63,545 nt of DNA from Clostridia bacterium (GTDB lineage: Bacteria > Bacillota > Clostridia > TANB77 > CAG-508), in contig JAFUYJ010000003.1 in the NCBI GenBank assembly GCA_017470645.1, forward strand, positions 1 through 63,545. The letters are read 5' to 3'. Position numbers and translations under genes: made by a program. This document shows, piece by piece, positions 1 to 9,194 of this stretch. The notes below the pieces were generated by a model. The model worked only from the letters and a program-made list of their open reading frames with translations, ran no database searches and had not been told where the DNA came from. How positions within the stretch are numbered: position 1 is the stretch's first letter; each line of letters starts with the position of its first letter.

Positions 1-43
1 TATATATGTATATATGTATTACTTATATAGTAGAAGCGGAACT

Positions 44-457
44 TTAAATTTGTTTTTGCCCTAAATCTTCTGAAAATCTTAATAAATATCCGTCAGGATC
101 TTGTATAAGGAATTCTTTATTACCAAGCAACTTATTATCTTGTCTATACCAATTTTCTTCTATTTCAAAGGCTATTTTATAGTTATTATTTACTAATGCT
201 TTATATATAGTGTCTACATTATCTACTTCTAACTGAAAGTTTATTCCGTTACCAAAAGGGTATGTAAGCGGTGCTATATCCCATTTGTCATCTTCTGTTA
301 TTTCTTGTAACATGAATTGTATTTCTCCTAAAGATAAGAATACGAATTTGTGTTCGGGTCTTTCGTGTTCTATTTTAAATCCTATAGTTTGATAGAATTT
401 TAAACTGTTTTTTAGGTTTGTTACTGATAGTTCTGGTATTGTTTTATTAAAGTACAT
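44..457 (-). CDS. VOC-family (glyoxalase/bleomycin-resistance fold) protein
   Basis: 137-residue protein with the size and layout of a single-chain vicinal-oxygen-chelate protein. It has an N-terminal strand-helix module (PELSVTNLKNSLKFYQTIGF) and a C-terminal half ending QDPDGYLLRFSEDLG, the usual last strand carrying a metal-site Glu/Asp. These folds bind a divalent metal and act as lyases, dioxygenases or antibiotic-binding proteins, and the substrate cannot be read from sequence. The start has AAGGTG five bases upstream. It stands alone, followed by noncoding DNA and a decayed ORF. Confidence 0.85.
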   Translation of the reverse strand: MYFNKTIPELSVTNLKNSLKFYQTIGFKIEHERPEHKFVFLSLGEIQFMLQEITEDDKWDIAPLTYPFGNGINFQLEVDNVDTIYKALVNNNYKIAFEIEENWYRQDNKLLGNKEFLIQDPDGYLLRFSEDLGQKQI

Positions 458-490
458 ATTTTCACCTTGCTTTCATTTAAATTTTTAATA

Positions 491-673
491 TTATTGTTCT
501 ATAGTCAATATTAAGGTCACATCTCCTGAACCTAAAATACTTTTCAATTCTTCTTGTGTCTTATTAGTTACTCTTCCAAGTCTAGTAAAATTCCATGTAT
601 TGGAATCATAATATAATGTAATTTGATTTCCTTATATAATATTTTTTCCTGTTACTATATAATTATTTTTCAT
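491..673 (-). pseudogene. Decayed short coding remnant with in-frame stop
   Basis: Reading the minus strand from an ATG at 673 gives 13 codons, a TAA at 632-634, then an open stretch in the same frame to TAA at 491-493. The second part reads like real protein (TLYYDSNTWNFTRLGRV, then a charged stretch and a hydrophobic end VTLILTIEQ). No ribosome site precedes the ATG. I read it as the tail of a degraded gene and do not recognise the family. The stop is not at a CGG codon, so it differs from the frameshifted genes in this window. Confidence 0.5.
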
Positions 674-917
674 TTTATCATAATATAAATTATGATTCTA
701 TATTTTTCTATCAAAAGATTAAATTTGTGTCAAACGAACAAAAGTGCGTAAGTATATTATTATTTTTTTATATCATAGGAAACCATATACAAATATATTT
801 TTAAGGTATATTTTATAATAACTACAGGTTAACATAAGGTCAAACTCTTTTAATATTTGTTTCTTTTGTTGATATGTATATTAGTTTTAGGGTAATTATG
901 ATATATTATCGCCATGC

Positions 918-962
918 TTTACATAACTTCTCCATAATCTCCTGCGTGTCAACCTTTTATGT
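918..962. repeat. 45-bp repeat, copy A
   Basis: First of three 45-bp copies (others at 989-1033 and 41306-41350). All start TTTACATA and end in TATGT, with GTGTCAAC near position 30. This copy is the most diverged. On the minus strand each contains TTGACA. Confidence 0.6.
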
Positions 963-988
963 CTATTTACCTTTTGTTTTATGCATGG

Positions 989-1033
989 TTTACATATTGT
1001 CAGAATAATTTCAGTGGTGTCAACTTGTTATGT
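989..1033. repeat. 45-bp repeat, copy B
   Basis: Second copy, 26 bp after copy A, and close to copy C 40 kb away (GTGGTGTCAACTTGTTATGT is identical in both). The terminal TTTACATA and TTATGT are imperfect inverted repeats. The region 674-1113 otherwise shows no gene. Confidence 0.65.
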
Positions 1034-1113
1034 TTCTTTCTTCTCTTCCTTACAATTTTCCAAAAAACTGTTTTAGCTATATTTTATTTAGCTAGTTACT
1101 GTTTAATAATTAA

Positions 1114-1139
1114 AGGGTGCCGACGTAAGTCAGCACCCT
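1114..1139 (-). terminator. Intrinsic terminator of the 103-codon hypothetical gene
   Basis: Stem AGGGTGC...GCACCCT with further pairing inside, just past the stop at 1159. On the minus strand the stem is followed by a short T-rich run. Confidence 0.7.
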
Positions 1140-1158
1140 GTTCCCTATTTTATATATG

Positions 1159-1458
1159 TTAATCTTCCTTCAGGAATTCAAATCCTTCAAGAAGAGATGT
1201 GGTTTCCTCTGATATGTTGTACTTTCCAGTACTTTCTATATCCAGAGGATCTTTTCTTGTAATTTGTCTACGCTGCTCTTCAGCCGAAAAGTTTTCAGCA
1301 ATAGCATAGAAACTATCTATAGCTTCGCCTACGTAGAATACTCCAATGACTGCACATGCCATTCCGATTCTACTCACAAGATCGAGTCCCTCGTCCTTGA
1401 AGATAATCCAGGATAGCAGTGTTGCAAGTGTGCAACAGCAAAATTTAAATAGTTTCAT
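1159..1458 (-). CDS. Small membrane protein, unknown function (cassette gene)
   Basis: About 99 residues from the ATG at 1458. The longer GTG start at 1470 sits only one base from AAGGAG, so I prefer the ATG. The N-terminus is cysteine-rich and hydrophobic (LFKFCCCTLATLLSW). A second membrane-like segment (IGMACAVIGVFYVGEAI) follows, then a charged tail. I do not recognise the family. GC and codon choice are richer than in its neighbours. It has its own promoter inside the end of rho, a leader hairpin and a terminator, the layout shared by several genes in this window. Confidence 0.65.
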   Translation of the reverse strand: MKLFKFCCCTLATLLSWIIFKDEGLDLVSRIGMACAVIGVFYVGEAIDSFYAIAENFSAEEQRRQITRKDPLDIESTGKYNISEETTSLLEGFEFLKED

Positions 1459-1540
1459 AGTTCTACACACACTCCTTAGAAAAAGAATTATTATAAAATT
1501 TATATTTAAAGCTGCAATAGGGATAACAGCTAGTACTTAT

Positions 1541-1569
1541 ATTATACCATATTATTTATAATTTTTCAA
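1541..1569 (-). promoter_or_regulatory. Near-consensus sigma-A promoter inside the 3' end of rho
   Basis: Minus strand TTGAAA, 17 bp, TATAAT. The -35 box lies in the last codons of rho. A leader hairpin (AGCTG...CAGCT) follows before the 1159-1458 gene. Confidence 0.75.
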
Positions 1570-2955
1570 ATAAGCATCCATCTTATCCATAAATTCATCA
1601 TTGTTTTTTGTTGCAACCATTTGTGAAATCAATTGTTCTGTAACGTCTGCAACAGGTAATGAATTCAAAGCTTTTCTTAATGCAAATACTGTTTCTAATT
1701 CTTTTTTACTTAATAATAAATCTTCTCTTCTTGTTCCAGACTTATTAATATCGATAGCTGGGAATATACGTTTTTCAGATAGTTTTCTATCTAATACAAC
1801 TTCCATATTACCAGTACCTTTGAACTCTTCAAAGATTACTTCGTCCATTCTACTTCCTGTTTCAACTAGTGATGTTGCAAGTATTGTTAAGCTTCCACCA
1901 TTTTCTATGTTTCTTGCTGCTCCAAAGAATTTTTTAGGTTTATGTAATGCAGCTGGATCAAAACCTCCAGATAGTGTTCTTCCTGATGATGGTATTACTA
2001 AGTTGTATGCACGAGCTAATCTTGTAATACTGTCTAACAGAATCACAACATCCTTCTTTTGCTCTGTAAGCCTTTTTGCTCTTTCTAATACCATTTCAGC
2101 AACTTTAACGTGATGCTCTGGTAATTCGTCAAATGTTGAATATATAACATCTCCTTTTATAGAACGAATCATGTCTGTAACTTCTTCTGGTCTCTCATCT
2201 ATTAGCAATACTATTAATTCTACTTCTGGATTATTTGCAGATATGCTGTTTGCAATTTTCTTTAATAATGTAGTTTTTCCAACCTTAGGTGGAGCAACTA
2301 TCATTCCCCTTTGCCCTTTTCCTATTGGTGAGATTAAGTCAATTATTCTTGTTGCAAACTCATTAGGACGCGTTTCTAAACGTAATCTTTCATTTGGGTA
2401 TATAGGTGTTAGGTCATCAAATTTAATTCTTCTATAAGCCTTTTCAGGTGCTTCTCCATTAACTTCACCTACATATATAAGTGCTGGGAATTTTTCTCCC
2501 TCTTTTGGTGTTCTTGCTATACCTTTAATTTTATCTCCCTTGTCCAATCTAAATCTTTTAATTTGAACTGGTGATATGTATACATCTTTAGGACTTGATA
2601 AATAGTTCTTTCCTCTTAAAAATCCATATCCATCTGGTAATACTTCTAAAATTCCTTCTACAATAAAGTCGTCTTCGTTTGTTAATTTGTAGTTAGTGTT
2701 ACTTGCAGTGTTTTCACGCACTATACTTTCTTCATCTAATTGCTCTGAATTGTTATAATGTTTAATATCTCTTTTTGCTTTAGTTTCCGCTTCTATAGTA
2801 TCTTCATAGTTATCTATAGATTTCTTACTACTTTCATTGTCTAACTTATTTAATAATTCAATTAATTCATCCTTCTTTAGTTTTGATACATTTTTAGTTC
2901 CTTTCTCTTTCGCTAATTGACGCAATTCAACTAATGTAAATTTTTCGTAATCCAT
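1552..2955 (-). CDS. rho: Transcription termination factor Rho
   Basis: 467-residue hexameric RNA helicase that releases RNA from stalled polymerase. It has an N-terminal SAP-like Rho_N helix bundle (about residues 5-40), an acidic linker, the cold-shock RNA-binding fold ([15 protein letters not shown], about 101-115) and a RecA-type motor with Walker A PPKVGKTT at 222-229. Walker B is followed by [11 protein letters not shown]. Length is normal for Bacillota. Start chosen from AAAGGGG seven bases before ATG. It is the last native gene before the cassette gene at 1159, whose promoter it overlaps. Confidence 0.97.
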   Translation of the reverse strand: MDYEKFTLVELRQLAKEKGTKNVSKLKKDELIELLNKLDNESSKKSIDNYEDTIEAETKAKRDIKHYNNSEQLDEESIVRENTASNTNYKLTNEDDFIVEGILEVLPDGYGFLRGKNYLSSPKDVYISPVQIKRFRLDKGDKIKGIARTPKEGEKFPALIYVGEVNGEAPEKAYRRIKFDDLTPIYPNERLRLETRPNEFATRIIDLISPIGKGQRGMIVAPPKVGKTTLLKKIANSISANNPEVELIVLLIDERPEEVTDMIRSIKGDVIYSTFDELPEHHVKVAEMVLERAKRLTEQKKDVVILLDSITRLARAYNLVIPSSGRTLSGGFDPAALHKPKKFFGAARNIENGGSLTILATSLVETGSRMDEVIFEEFKGTGNMEVVLDRKLSEKRIFPAIDINKSGTRREDLLLSKKELETVFALRKALNSLPVADVTEQLISQMVATKNNDEFMDKMDAYLKNYK

Positions 2956-3040
2956 ACAATTTCCCCTTTCAAAATATTAAATATATAATTTTTTATCTTA
3001 TTTGGAATTTTTAAGAATAAAATGATTGAAAAAAATTTGT

Positions 3041-3071
3041 AATAAGAGGGATGTTTGAATCTCCTCTTATT
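3041..3071 (-). terminator. Terminator after the divIC-like gene
   Basis: Stem AATAAGAGG...CCTCTTATT overlapping the last codons of the septum protein, with a T run on the minus strand. It separates the yabP-yabQ-divIC operon from rho. Confidence 0.7.
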
Positions 3072-3342
3072 ATTTACTAATATCTATGTATACTCTTTCG
3101 TTTGGTAAATACATTCCTAGTTTATCTCTTGCTATTTCTTCTATAAATTCAGTAGAATTAATATTTTCTTTTTCTTCTAACAATTCTGCGTTTCTTTGTT
3201 TTTCTTGTGCAATTAAATCTAAATAGTTTTGTTCTTCTTTTTTATACGAACTCAAGACTTGTTGTCTTGATATTATTACGTACAAAACATATATAATAAT
3301 TCCAATTATTATAATTCTATTTATCTTAAATTTCTTTTTCAT
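3070..3342 (-). CDS. divIC: Septum formation initiator, FtsB/DivIC family
   Basis: About 90 residues from the ATG at 3342 (GGAG seven bases upstream). The longer reading from 3372 lacks a ribosome site. It has a short basic N-terminus, one membrane segment (IIIIGIIIYVLYVII), a coiled coil rich in Glu/Lys, and the end IARDKLGMYLPNERVY, typical of FtsB/DivIC. These proteins link FtsL and FtsQ/DivIB in the divisome. It follows yabP and yabQ, the order known from Bacillus and clostridia, which supports the assignment. Confidence 0.88.
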   Translation of the reverse strand: MKKKFKINRIIIIGIIIYVLYVIISRQQVLSSYKKEEQNYLDLIAQEKQRNAELLEEKENINSTEFIEEIARDKLGMYLPNERVYIDISK

Positions 3343-3419
3343 ACGTTTCTCCATTTTTAAATTTTTATACAATCTATATATCTATTTCTACATTATAACA
3401 CAAAATCCTTCATTTGCCA

Positions 3420-3792
3420 CTATTTTTTAGAAAAAAATTTGAATTTTTTCATTTTTTTTATTGGTTGCATTATAAAGACAATAACAGATTTTATAGAACT
3501 TATTATCTTAGAATTAATTTTTATAAAGTACCTGCTTATAGTTATAAAATATATAAATGAACCAAGTACCATTATAACTATCATATATAATCTTACTTCA
3601 CCGGTTCGTAAAATTGAAAATTGTAAATAGTATTCCCGCCCCTGATAAAATCCAAAATAATATATCTTCTAAATATATAATTATATTCGCCGTTTTAAAT
3701 TCTTTTCGACTAATTCTGAATATATCAAATATAATACTTATGCATATTCCAGTTATAAAGAATGCTATGAGTGTGTATACTGTATTTGTCAT
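3420..3792 (-). CDS. yabQ: Spore cortex protein YabQ, read through a +1 shift at CGG
   Basis: The zero frame from ATG 3792 ends at a TGA (3598-3600) directly after a CGG codon at 3601-3603. Dropping the C of that CGG joins it to an open frame ending at TAG 3420-3422, giving about 123 residues with no other change. The join restores NGEVRLY, matching the conserved GEF/VRxY motif of YabQ. Upstream are the family's hydrophobic segments and YLEDILFWILSG. YabQ is a membrane protein needed for spore cortex formation. It sits between yabP and divIC as expected. As written, the gene is intact only if the ribosome shifts +1 at CGG. A true frameshift mutation is the alternative. Confidence 0.85.
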
Positions 3793-3811
3793 TTTTTCTC
3801 ACATCCATTTG

Positions 3812-4115
3812 TTATTTAAATATTTTTCCTAAGAAAGAGTTTGATCCCTTTCTCTCTATATCCTTTTCGCTATAACTTAGGTTTGATATTTCACCCTCTA
3901 CTATTACTTCTTCACTATCTAAACTTAACTTGTTTATTCTTAAATTCTCACCCTTCACCGTTAATAATCCAAGTCCGCGTTTCTAATATAACAATTTGAT
4001 CATCAAAACTAAGAACATCATTCACTCCTGATATACTTAGCTTTTCCCTATTCTCTAGTATCAGGTTCTGCATCATACTAGAATTAATATTGTTTTTTCT
4101 TTCTTCCATAATCAT
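3812..4115 (-). CDS. yabP: Sporulation protein YabP, read through a +1 shift at CGG
   Basis: Starts at ATG 4115 with AGGAG eight bases upstream. The zero frame meets CGG at 3975-3977 (GAA ACG CGG ACT) and soon a TGA. Skipping the C gives GAA ACG GGA CTT GGA, and the protein continues to TAA 3812-3814, about 100 residues. The joined ILETGLGLLTVKGENL aligns without a gap to the LETxxGxLTIxGxNL core of YabP, and the end NSFLGKIFK fits the family. YabP assembles on the forespore coat side and is required for cortex. The gene overlaps no neighbour and leads the yabP-yabQ-divIC operon. Confidence 0.85.
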
Positions 4116-4187
4116 ATGTTTATCTCCTTATTCTTTGTAGGAACTTTTATTTCCCTTTATTAAATATATGCGGACATATTTTGTTTT

Positions 4188-4216
4188 ATGACATTTTCGA
4201 CTTTTTTGCATATACT
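4188..4216 (+). promoter_or_regulatory. Probable promoter of lysC
   Basis: ATGACA, 17 bp, TATACT, about 60 bp before the lysC start. A weak leader hairpin (AGAGG...CCTCT) follows. I see no lysine riboswitch core. Confidence 0.55.
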
Positions 4217-4278
4217 ATTATAAGAGGGGTTTTGTTTCCGAAATTCCTCTAATTTGTTAAAAAAGAAGGTGTACCAAC

Positions 4279-5458
4279 ATGGACACAATTGTTATGAAAT
4301 TTGGTGGTAGTTCAGTTGCTGATAATAATAAATTACATGTTGTTGCTAATAAAATTATAGATATGTATAACAAAGATAATAACATAGTGGTTGTTGTTTC
4401 AGCCCAACGGAAAAACTACTGATAGATTGCTTAGAGAAGCATATGAATTGTCTAAAGTTCCAAGCGATAGAGAACTTGATGTATTGCTTAGTTCTGGAGA
4501 ACAGATTTCTATATCTAAATTAAGTATTTTACTTAATGAATTAGGATATAAGTCTATTTCGTTAACTGGCTGGCAATCAGGAATATATACTAACAATACT
4601 AATCAAAATGCAGTAATTGAAAATATCGATACTACTAGGATTGATAAAGAATTACATGAGCGTAAAATTGTCATAGTTGCTGGATTTCAAGGATATAATG
4701 AAAAATTAGATATTACTACTTTAGGTAGAGGTGGCTCAGATACAACTGCTGTTGCAATTGCTGCCGCACTAAAAGCAAAACACTGTTATATTTTTTCTGA
4801 TGTTGATGGAGTTTACACTACAGACCCAAATAAGTTTCATAATGCTAAAAAATTAGAAACTTTATCTTATTATGAGATGTTAGAAATTGCAAATGAAGGT
4901 GCTAAGGTTCTTCATAATAGATGTATTGAAATTGGTGAGAAATTTAACATTCCAATTATCACCAAATCAACGTTTAATAATGAATCTGGAAGCATTATTA
5001 ATGATAAAATAGAAAATAATGTAGTAAAAAGTATTGTTAAGAATGATGATATTATCTTAGTTAAATTACAGAGTAATTCATATAATGAAGCTTTATTCGT
5101 TCAAGTGTACGATAGAATTATTAAAGAAAATATTCTACCTATAAAGTATTTTAATAATAGTATAGATACTTTTAATGTTGACTTTTTAGTTAAGTCTGTT
5201 GATATAAATAAGTTGCAAAGATTGCTAGAAAACGATCTAAAAGAATTAGATTATAAATTTAAAGAAATTAGTAGAATTTCTATTATAGGTTGTGGTATTA
5301 CCAACGATAACACAATACTAGATAGAATTATGACTGTTGTTAAGGAGTTTGAAACCGATATATTTTGCATTGAAATCACTAATGCAAAGATTATTGTAAC
5401 TTTTTATGATGTAGTTGAAAATGATTTGTTAGAAAAAATTCATAACTGCTTGTTTTAA
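4279..5458 (+). CDS. lysC: Aspartokinase, read through a +1 shift at CGG
   Basis: Phosphorylates aspartate at the head of the lysine, threonine, methionine and diaminopimelate pathways. ATG 4279 (AAGGTG upstream) opens with the kinase motif VMKFGGSSVAD. Codon 44 is CGG (4408-4410), after which the zero frame stops within three codons. Skipping C4408 gives SAQGKTTDRLL in register with the family and then 350 more residues, about 392 in all, the normal length. The GRGGSDTTA and DVDGVYTTDP motifs are intact, and the C-terminus resembles paired ACT domains. It is transcribed alone, with a long palindrome after the stop. The catalytic region is well conserved, which argues against a dead gene. Confidence 0.9.
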
Positions 5459-5462
5459 AAAT

Positions 5463-5535
5463 GAGAAACTTTTGGGGACACTGACAAAAAGTTCCAACAC
5501 TTGGAACTTTTTGTCAGTGTCCCCAAAAGTTTCTC
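5463..5535. repeat. Long perfect palindrome with GGGGACACTG core, terminator-like
   Basis: Arms of about 33 bp (GAGAAACTTTTGGGGACACT... and its complement) around a 5-7 base loop, followed by GTTTTTT. It can terminate lysC and, on the other strand, the 5548 gene. It shares the GGGACACTG core with the palindrome at 12660-12727. Confidence 0.8.
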
Positions 5536-5547
5536 GTTTTTTAAAAA

Positions 5548-6198
5548 CTATTTATTTAAATTTGTAAAAAATAATCCAACCAAGAATAATATAAACAAAA
5601 TAATTAATGCAGCCTTCCCTATTCTTTTCCAAATTTTTATTCTTTCAAAATTAACATATCTCTGTTCTTCTAATTCTTTTATATTAAAATTTTCAAGAAA
5701 TTGAACTGTTTTTTCTTTGTCTAGAAAATAATTAGGAAATGATAGTTCTTTTATCCTCTTGTAACTATCTTCATAACGAATAACTATACTATATGCTTTT
5801 TTTATTGGTAATAAAAAGCTGTAGTCATTAAATTTTGAAAGATATACACTTTTTATTTTATCGTATGCAAATTTTCCTTCTTGAAGTCCAAACCTAATAT
5901 ATAAGCCATCTTTTAAGCAAACGAATTTAAAATAATTAAATAGAAAGAAAGCTACGCCAGCAATTACAAAAAAAGCTAAAACCATTAGTAATACCTTTAT
6001 ATCATTTCTGAATGTCCATATTAGTAAACAAGCAGCTATCAGAGTTGTAATTATAACTATATATTTTCTATCCTTTAAAACTTTCCATGAATTTGACTCT
6101 ATTTCAACATCCTCTTTTTTTATTCCAGTTACTTCACAGTATCTTCTTTTTTGATTATTATTATAGATATCTCTCCATTTTAAATTCTTTTGTTCCAT
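5548..6198 (-). CDS. Membrane protein of unknown function, downstream of prfB
   Basis: 216 residues. A soluble N-terminus is followed by two close membrane segments (about 45-65 and 70-90), a strand-rich region containing CLKDGLYIRFG that resembles a PH/YcxB-like fold, and a C-terminal membrane helix (LIILFILFLVGLFF). Function unknown to me. Its ribosome site GAGGTG is made by the last codons of prfB, three bases upstream of the start, so the two are translationally coupled. Confidence 0.75.
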   Translation of the reverse strand: MEQKNLKWRDIYNNNQKRRYCEVTGIKKEDVEIESNSWKVLKDRKYIVIITTLIAACLLIWTFRNDIKVLLMVLAFFVIAGVAFFLFNYFKFVCLKDGLYIRFGLQEGKFAYDKIKSVYLSKFNDYSFLLPIKKAYSIVIRYEDSYKRIKELSFPNYFLDKEKTVQFLENFNIKELEEQRYVNFERIKIWKRIGKAALIILFILFLVGLFFTNLNK

Positions 6199-6201
6199 GG
6201 C

Positions 6202-7351
6202 TTACACCTCTTCTTTATAATTTTTTAAATATTCCTTCATAAATCCGTTTAATTCTCCATCCATAACACTTTGTACATTGCCTGTTTCAAAATTGGTTCT
6301 ATGGTCCTTTACGAGCGTATATGGGCAGAATACATATGAACGTATTTGACTTCCCCATGCTATGTCTTTTTGTTCTCCTTTTAGGTCTTCAATTTTTTCT
6401 TTATGTTCTCTTTCCTTTAAATCTAGTAACTTTGATTTAAGCATCTTCATAGCTGTTTCTTTGTTTTGGATTTGTGACCTTTCAGTTTGACAAGCTACAA
6501 CTATATTAGTTGGTATATGTGTTATTCTTATTGCAGATGATGTTTTGTTTATATGCTGTCCTCCTGCTCCTGAGGCTCTATATGTATCTATCCTTAGATC
6601 ATCAGGATTAATGTCTATCTCTATATCTTCGGTTATTTCTGGTAAAACTTCAACTGATGCAAATGACGTGTGTCTTCTTCCTCCCGCATCAAATGGAGAT
6701 ATTCTTACTAGTCTGTGTACTCCTTTTTCTGATTTCATGTATCCATATGCGTAATCTCCTGATATTAAAAATGTTACACTTTTTAACCCTGCTTCATCTC
6801 CATCCAGATAGTCTAGTTCTTGAATTGAATAGCCATTTGCATTTGCCCATCTGGTGTACATTCTGTATAACATTTCAGCCCAGTCTTGTGATTCTGTTCC
6901 TCCAGCTCCAGGGTGGATAGTTACAATTGCATTGTTTATATCATATTTACCTGATAATAATATTTCAACTTCTAAATCATCTATTTCGTTTTTTAGCGTT
7001 TTTGTTCCGTTTAATATATCACGTGTCAGGTCATCTTTCAAATTTAATTCTGATTCATCCTGATTGCTTTCAGTGTTTTCTTGAATCATTAGTTCTGACA
7101 TTTCTTGAAGATTGCTTAATTCAATTTTTAATTTGTTATATTTATCAACTTTATTCTTTATTATCTTGATTTGCTGAAGAATTATTCCAGATTTTTTTGA
7201 ATCATTCCAAAATCCCTCTTTTAATGTTTGAGCTTCTAAATTAGATAAATCTTTTTCTAATTTTGGTAAGTCAAAGGGACTCACCTATTTCATTTAATTT
7301 TTGTTGTAATACACTTAAAGTGCGAATATTTTCTTCTAGTTCTATTATCAA
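6202..7351 (-). CDS. prfB: Peptide chain release factor 2, classical programmed +1 frameshift
   Basis: Recognises UAA/UGA and releases the peptide. The main reading frame carries the catalytic GGQ (ASGAGGQHINKTSSAIR) and the RF2 stop-recognition tripeptide SPF. The 5' part begins at a TTG at 7351 with AAGGAG about ten bases upstream and runs 26 codons to CTT TGA C (7270-7276). A +1 slip on CTT passes into GAC-TTA-CCA, giving GESL-DLPKLEKD as in most bacterial RF2. A GGTGAG element lies just upstream, matching the usual internal Shine-Dalgarno position. The GTG at 7284 is not the real start. Confidence 0.95.
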
Positions 7352-7440
7352 ACTTTTCACTCTCCTTTATTTTTATATTTGTATTTTAACATATTGTTTT
7401 TTAAATTGGTATAGTTTTTTTAATTTTTATTGAATAAACC

Positions 7441-7478
7441 GAAAATACCTCTCAGCGTTCAAACTGAGAGGTATTTTC
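7441..7478 (-). terminator. Terminator of the 3D-domain gene
   Basis: Perfect stem AAATACCTCTCAG...CTGAGAGGTATTT right after the stop codon. Confidence 0.8.
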
Positions 7479-8186
7479 TTACCAAGTAGTAGCAATATCA
7501 ATTTGGTACGAATACGGGTACCAAACATCGTCGCGTGGCACATACGATTCTGGATCATATATGCGCTCTGAGCTGTTAGCAGGATCAGTAACGTATGATG
7601 GTACAAAAACATCTTCTTCAGGATAATAATACATATATGCAAACAATCCTGTATCGCAAACCATTGCTGTTCCAAGAGATGTTTCTATTAAGGTTCCCTT
7701 TGGTCTGATTCTTAAATCTGCAGCCACCATAATATACGGACCATACATCTTACATCCATCATCTCTTACCCAATAATCATAATAAAAACCTTCTTCTTGC
7801 ATCAATGTGCAGACATAGGACATATCAAGATTATAGTAAGTTTCTTTTCCACTCGGACCATAGATAGTTCCGCTGTATGGTGTAAGTTTTTGTTCGTAAG
7901 TGTAATTATAATCTTCTATGTCGTTATATGCATCATTCCCCTGCTCTTCATAACTATAATTATTTTGTGAAGAATTTGAATTCTCTGGGGGATAAAAACC
8001 TAAAGACATAAAAAATTCACTTACTTTGTTATTTTTTGCTGATGTGTTTTTGCCTTCTGGATTTTTGGCGTTGTTGGATGATAGACAACTCATTGCAATG
8101 CAGAAAGATATCAATATACACCAAAAGAAACCACCTCCAGAATTACTACTTGTATTTTCGTTCCGTTTTTCATCATTTGTATTCAT
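7479..8186 (-). CDS. Membrane-anchored protein with a probable 3D (DPBB) cell-wall domain
   Basis: About 235 residues from ATG 8186 (GGAAAGGG upstream). The longer start at 8213 lacks a ribosome site. A polar N-terminus precedes one membrane helix (FFWCILISFCIAMSCLSS), then a Tyr/Asn-rich linker. The C-terminal half has VAADLRIRPKGTLIETSLG, VCDTG and a final QIDIATTW. These fit the three spaced aspartates of the 3D domain found in lytic transglycosylase-like and resuscitation proteins. I infer a wall-modifying role. It carries one ordinary in-frame CGG Arg codon near the N-terminus, and has its own promoter, leader hairpin and terminator. Confidence 0.65.
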   Translation of the reverse strand: MNTNDEKRNENTSSNSGGGFFWCILISFCIAMSCLSSNNAKNPEGKNTSAKNNKVSEFFMSLGFYPPENSNSSQNNYSYEEQGNDAYNDIEDYNYTYEQKLTPYSGTIYGPSGKETYYNLDMSYVCTLMQEEGFYYDYWVRDDGCKMYGPYIMVAADLRIRPKGTLIETSLGTAMVCDTGLFAYMYYYPEEDVFVPSYVTDPANSSERIYDPESYVPRDDVWYPYSYQIDIATTW

Positions 8187-8263
8187 TTTTTTCCCTTTCC
8201 AATTCGCCATCATAATTATTAAATAGCAAATTACTAGTATATAACCTATGTAAGGTACTTATT

Positions 8264-8292
8264 ATTATAACATATTTTTTTATTTTTGTCTA
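8264..8292 (-). promoter_or_regulatory. Strong promoter of the 3D-domain gene
   Basis: Minus strand TAGACA, 17 bp, TATAAT, followed by a small leader hairpin (ACCT...AGGT). Confidence 0.75.
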
Positions 8293-8325
8293 CATTATGT
8301 ATACTTTGGGTGTCGAAATAAGAAA

Positions 8326-8350
8326 CCCCCTATACTAAGCTGTATAGGGG
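8326..8350 (-). terminator. Terminator of the 217-residue cassette gene
   Basis: CCCTATAC...GTATAGGGGG then TTTCTTATTT on the minus strand. Confidence 0.8.
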
Positions 8351-8357
8351 TGGAAAA

Positions 8358-9011
8358 TTAAGTATAGAGCTTTTCTTCAACTTTTTTCATTACATCTGCT
8401 GTTATATTCGGATTTTCGTTAATCGAATCAAGATATGTCTGAATAACTTCAGCTGATGCAAATTTGATAAAGTCAATAAAGTAATCCATGTTTTTCATTC
8501 TGTGGAGACAGTACCATACTACTAAGTTTGGCTTTTTATCTCTAGCCATAACTGAGCGTATTACACATTTTTTGGCAAGATATAGCTTTACTTCTTCCGA
8601 ATTGGTTCTCCTTGATATTCCAAGAGAAGCATCTGGAATTTGCATATCCACCATTTTCTTTAATAGCATTGTGCTTTCTTCTATCTCCTTTGAATCAGCA
8701 TTCTCTGAGCAGACATCATTGCATCTTTCGGCAATACGTATTAGTACCTTAACGGAATGTGCCAATACGTTCAGCTCGTCCTTAGTATCCTTAGGTAACT
8801 TATTTGCCTTATCGATATGACAGGCTATAAGCCATCTTAGGGAACGCCCATCAGCATATTTATTGCTGACAATCTTAAGTGCAATGACTGGGTTGCTACC
8901 TTGCTGCTGTGTTAACTCATACAGTGTATCAGAATCATTACATCGAATTGCTATCCGACATAAATCGTCCACACTATATCCTCTGCTGAATTTCGCCATG
9001 TTGTTAGCCAT
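8358..9011 (-). CDS. Alpha-helical protein of unknown function (cassette gene)
   Basis: 217 residues, soluble and mostly helical, with repeating short helices that suggest a HEAT/TPR-like solenoid (for example DLCRIAIRCNDSDTLYELTQQ). I do not recognise the family. AAGGAG lies seven bases before ATG. Codon use is GC-richer than in secA next to it, and it contains an in-frame CGG Arg codon (LCRIA). A +1 shift there would stop at once, so this gene must read CGG as a normal codon. It is a single-gene unit with consensus promoter and terminator. Confidence 0.65.
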   Translation of the reverse strand: MANNMAKFSRGYSVDDLCRIAIRCNDSDTLYELTQQQGSNPVIALKIVSNKYADGRSLRWLIACHIDKANKLPKDTKDELNVLAHSVKVLIRIAERCNDVCSENADSKEIEESTMLLKKMVDMQIPDASLGISRRTNSEEVKLYLAKKCVIRSVMARDKKPNLVVWYCLHRMKNMDYFIDFIKFASAEVIQTYLDSINENPNITADVMKKVEEKLYT

Positions 9012-9118
9012 TTTTTAGCTCCTTTACTTTTATTATGCCTTTTTATACCTATATATGTGGTATACAAGAATAATCTGTAATAGTACATTTCAGATTTTTT
9101 CTGATAAGACATATGAAA

Positions 9119-9148
9119 ATTATATCATATTATGTTTACTGTTGTCAA
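9119..9148 (-). promoter_or_regulatory. Near-consensus promoter of the 217-residue cassette gene
   Basis: Minus strand TTGACA, 18 bp, TATAAT. The leader starts with TCAGA...TCTGA hairpin. Confidence 0.75.
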
Positions 9149-9160
9149 ACAAACAAAAAA

Positions 9161-9182
9161 GAAGACAGTTGGCACTGTCTTC
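9161..9182 (-). terminator. secA terminator
   Basis: GAAGACAG...CTGTCTTC followed by TTTTTTG on the minus strand. Confidence 0.8.
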
Positions 9183-9194
9183 CTTTCTTAAATA

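Noticed and set aside
959..1162. Plus-strand hydrophobic ORF of 67 codons
   Set aside because: No ribosome site. It crosses the 45-bp repeat and the terminator at 1114.
3439..3832. Plus-strand ORFs over yabQ
   Set aside because: They are reversed shadows of the shifted yabQ frame with no ribosome site.
4100..4280. Lysine riboswitch before lysC
   Set aside because: I could not find the conserved core or a long enough leader.
4391..5458. lysC starting inside the gene at 4391
   Set aside because: It lacks a ribosome site and the KFGGSS motif. The true start is 4279 with a +1 shift at 4408.
7202..7284. prfB starting at GTG 7284
   Set aside because: The frame needs the upstream 27 codons and the CTT TGA C slip, as in standard RF2.
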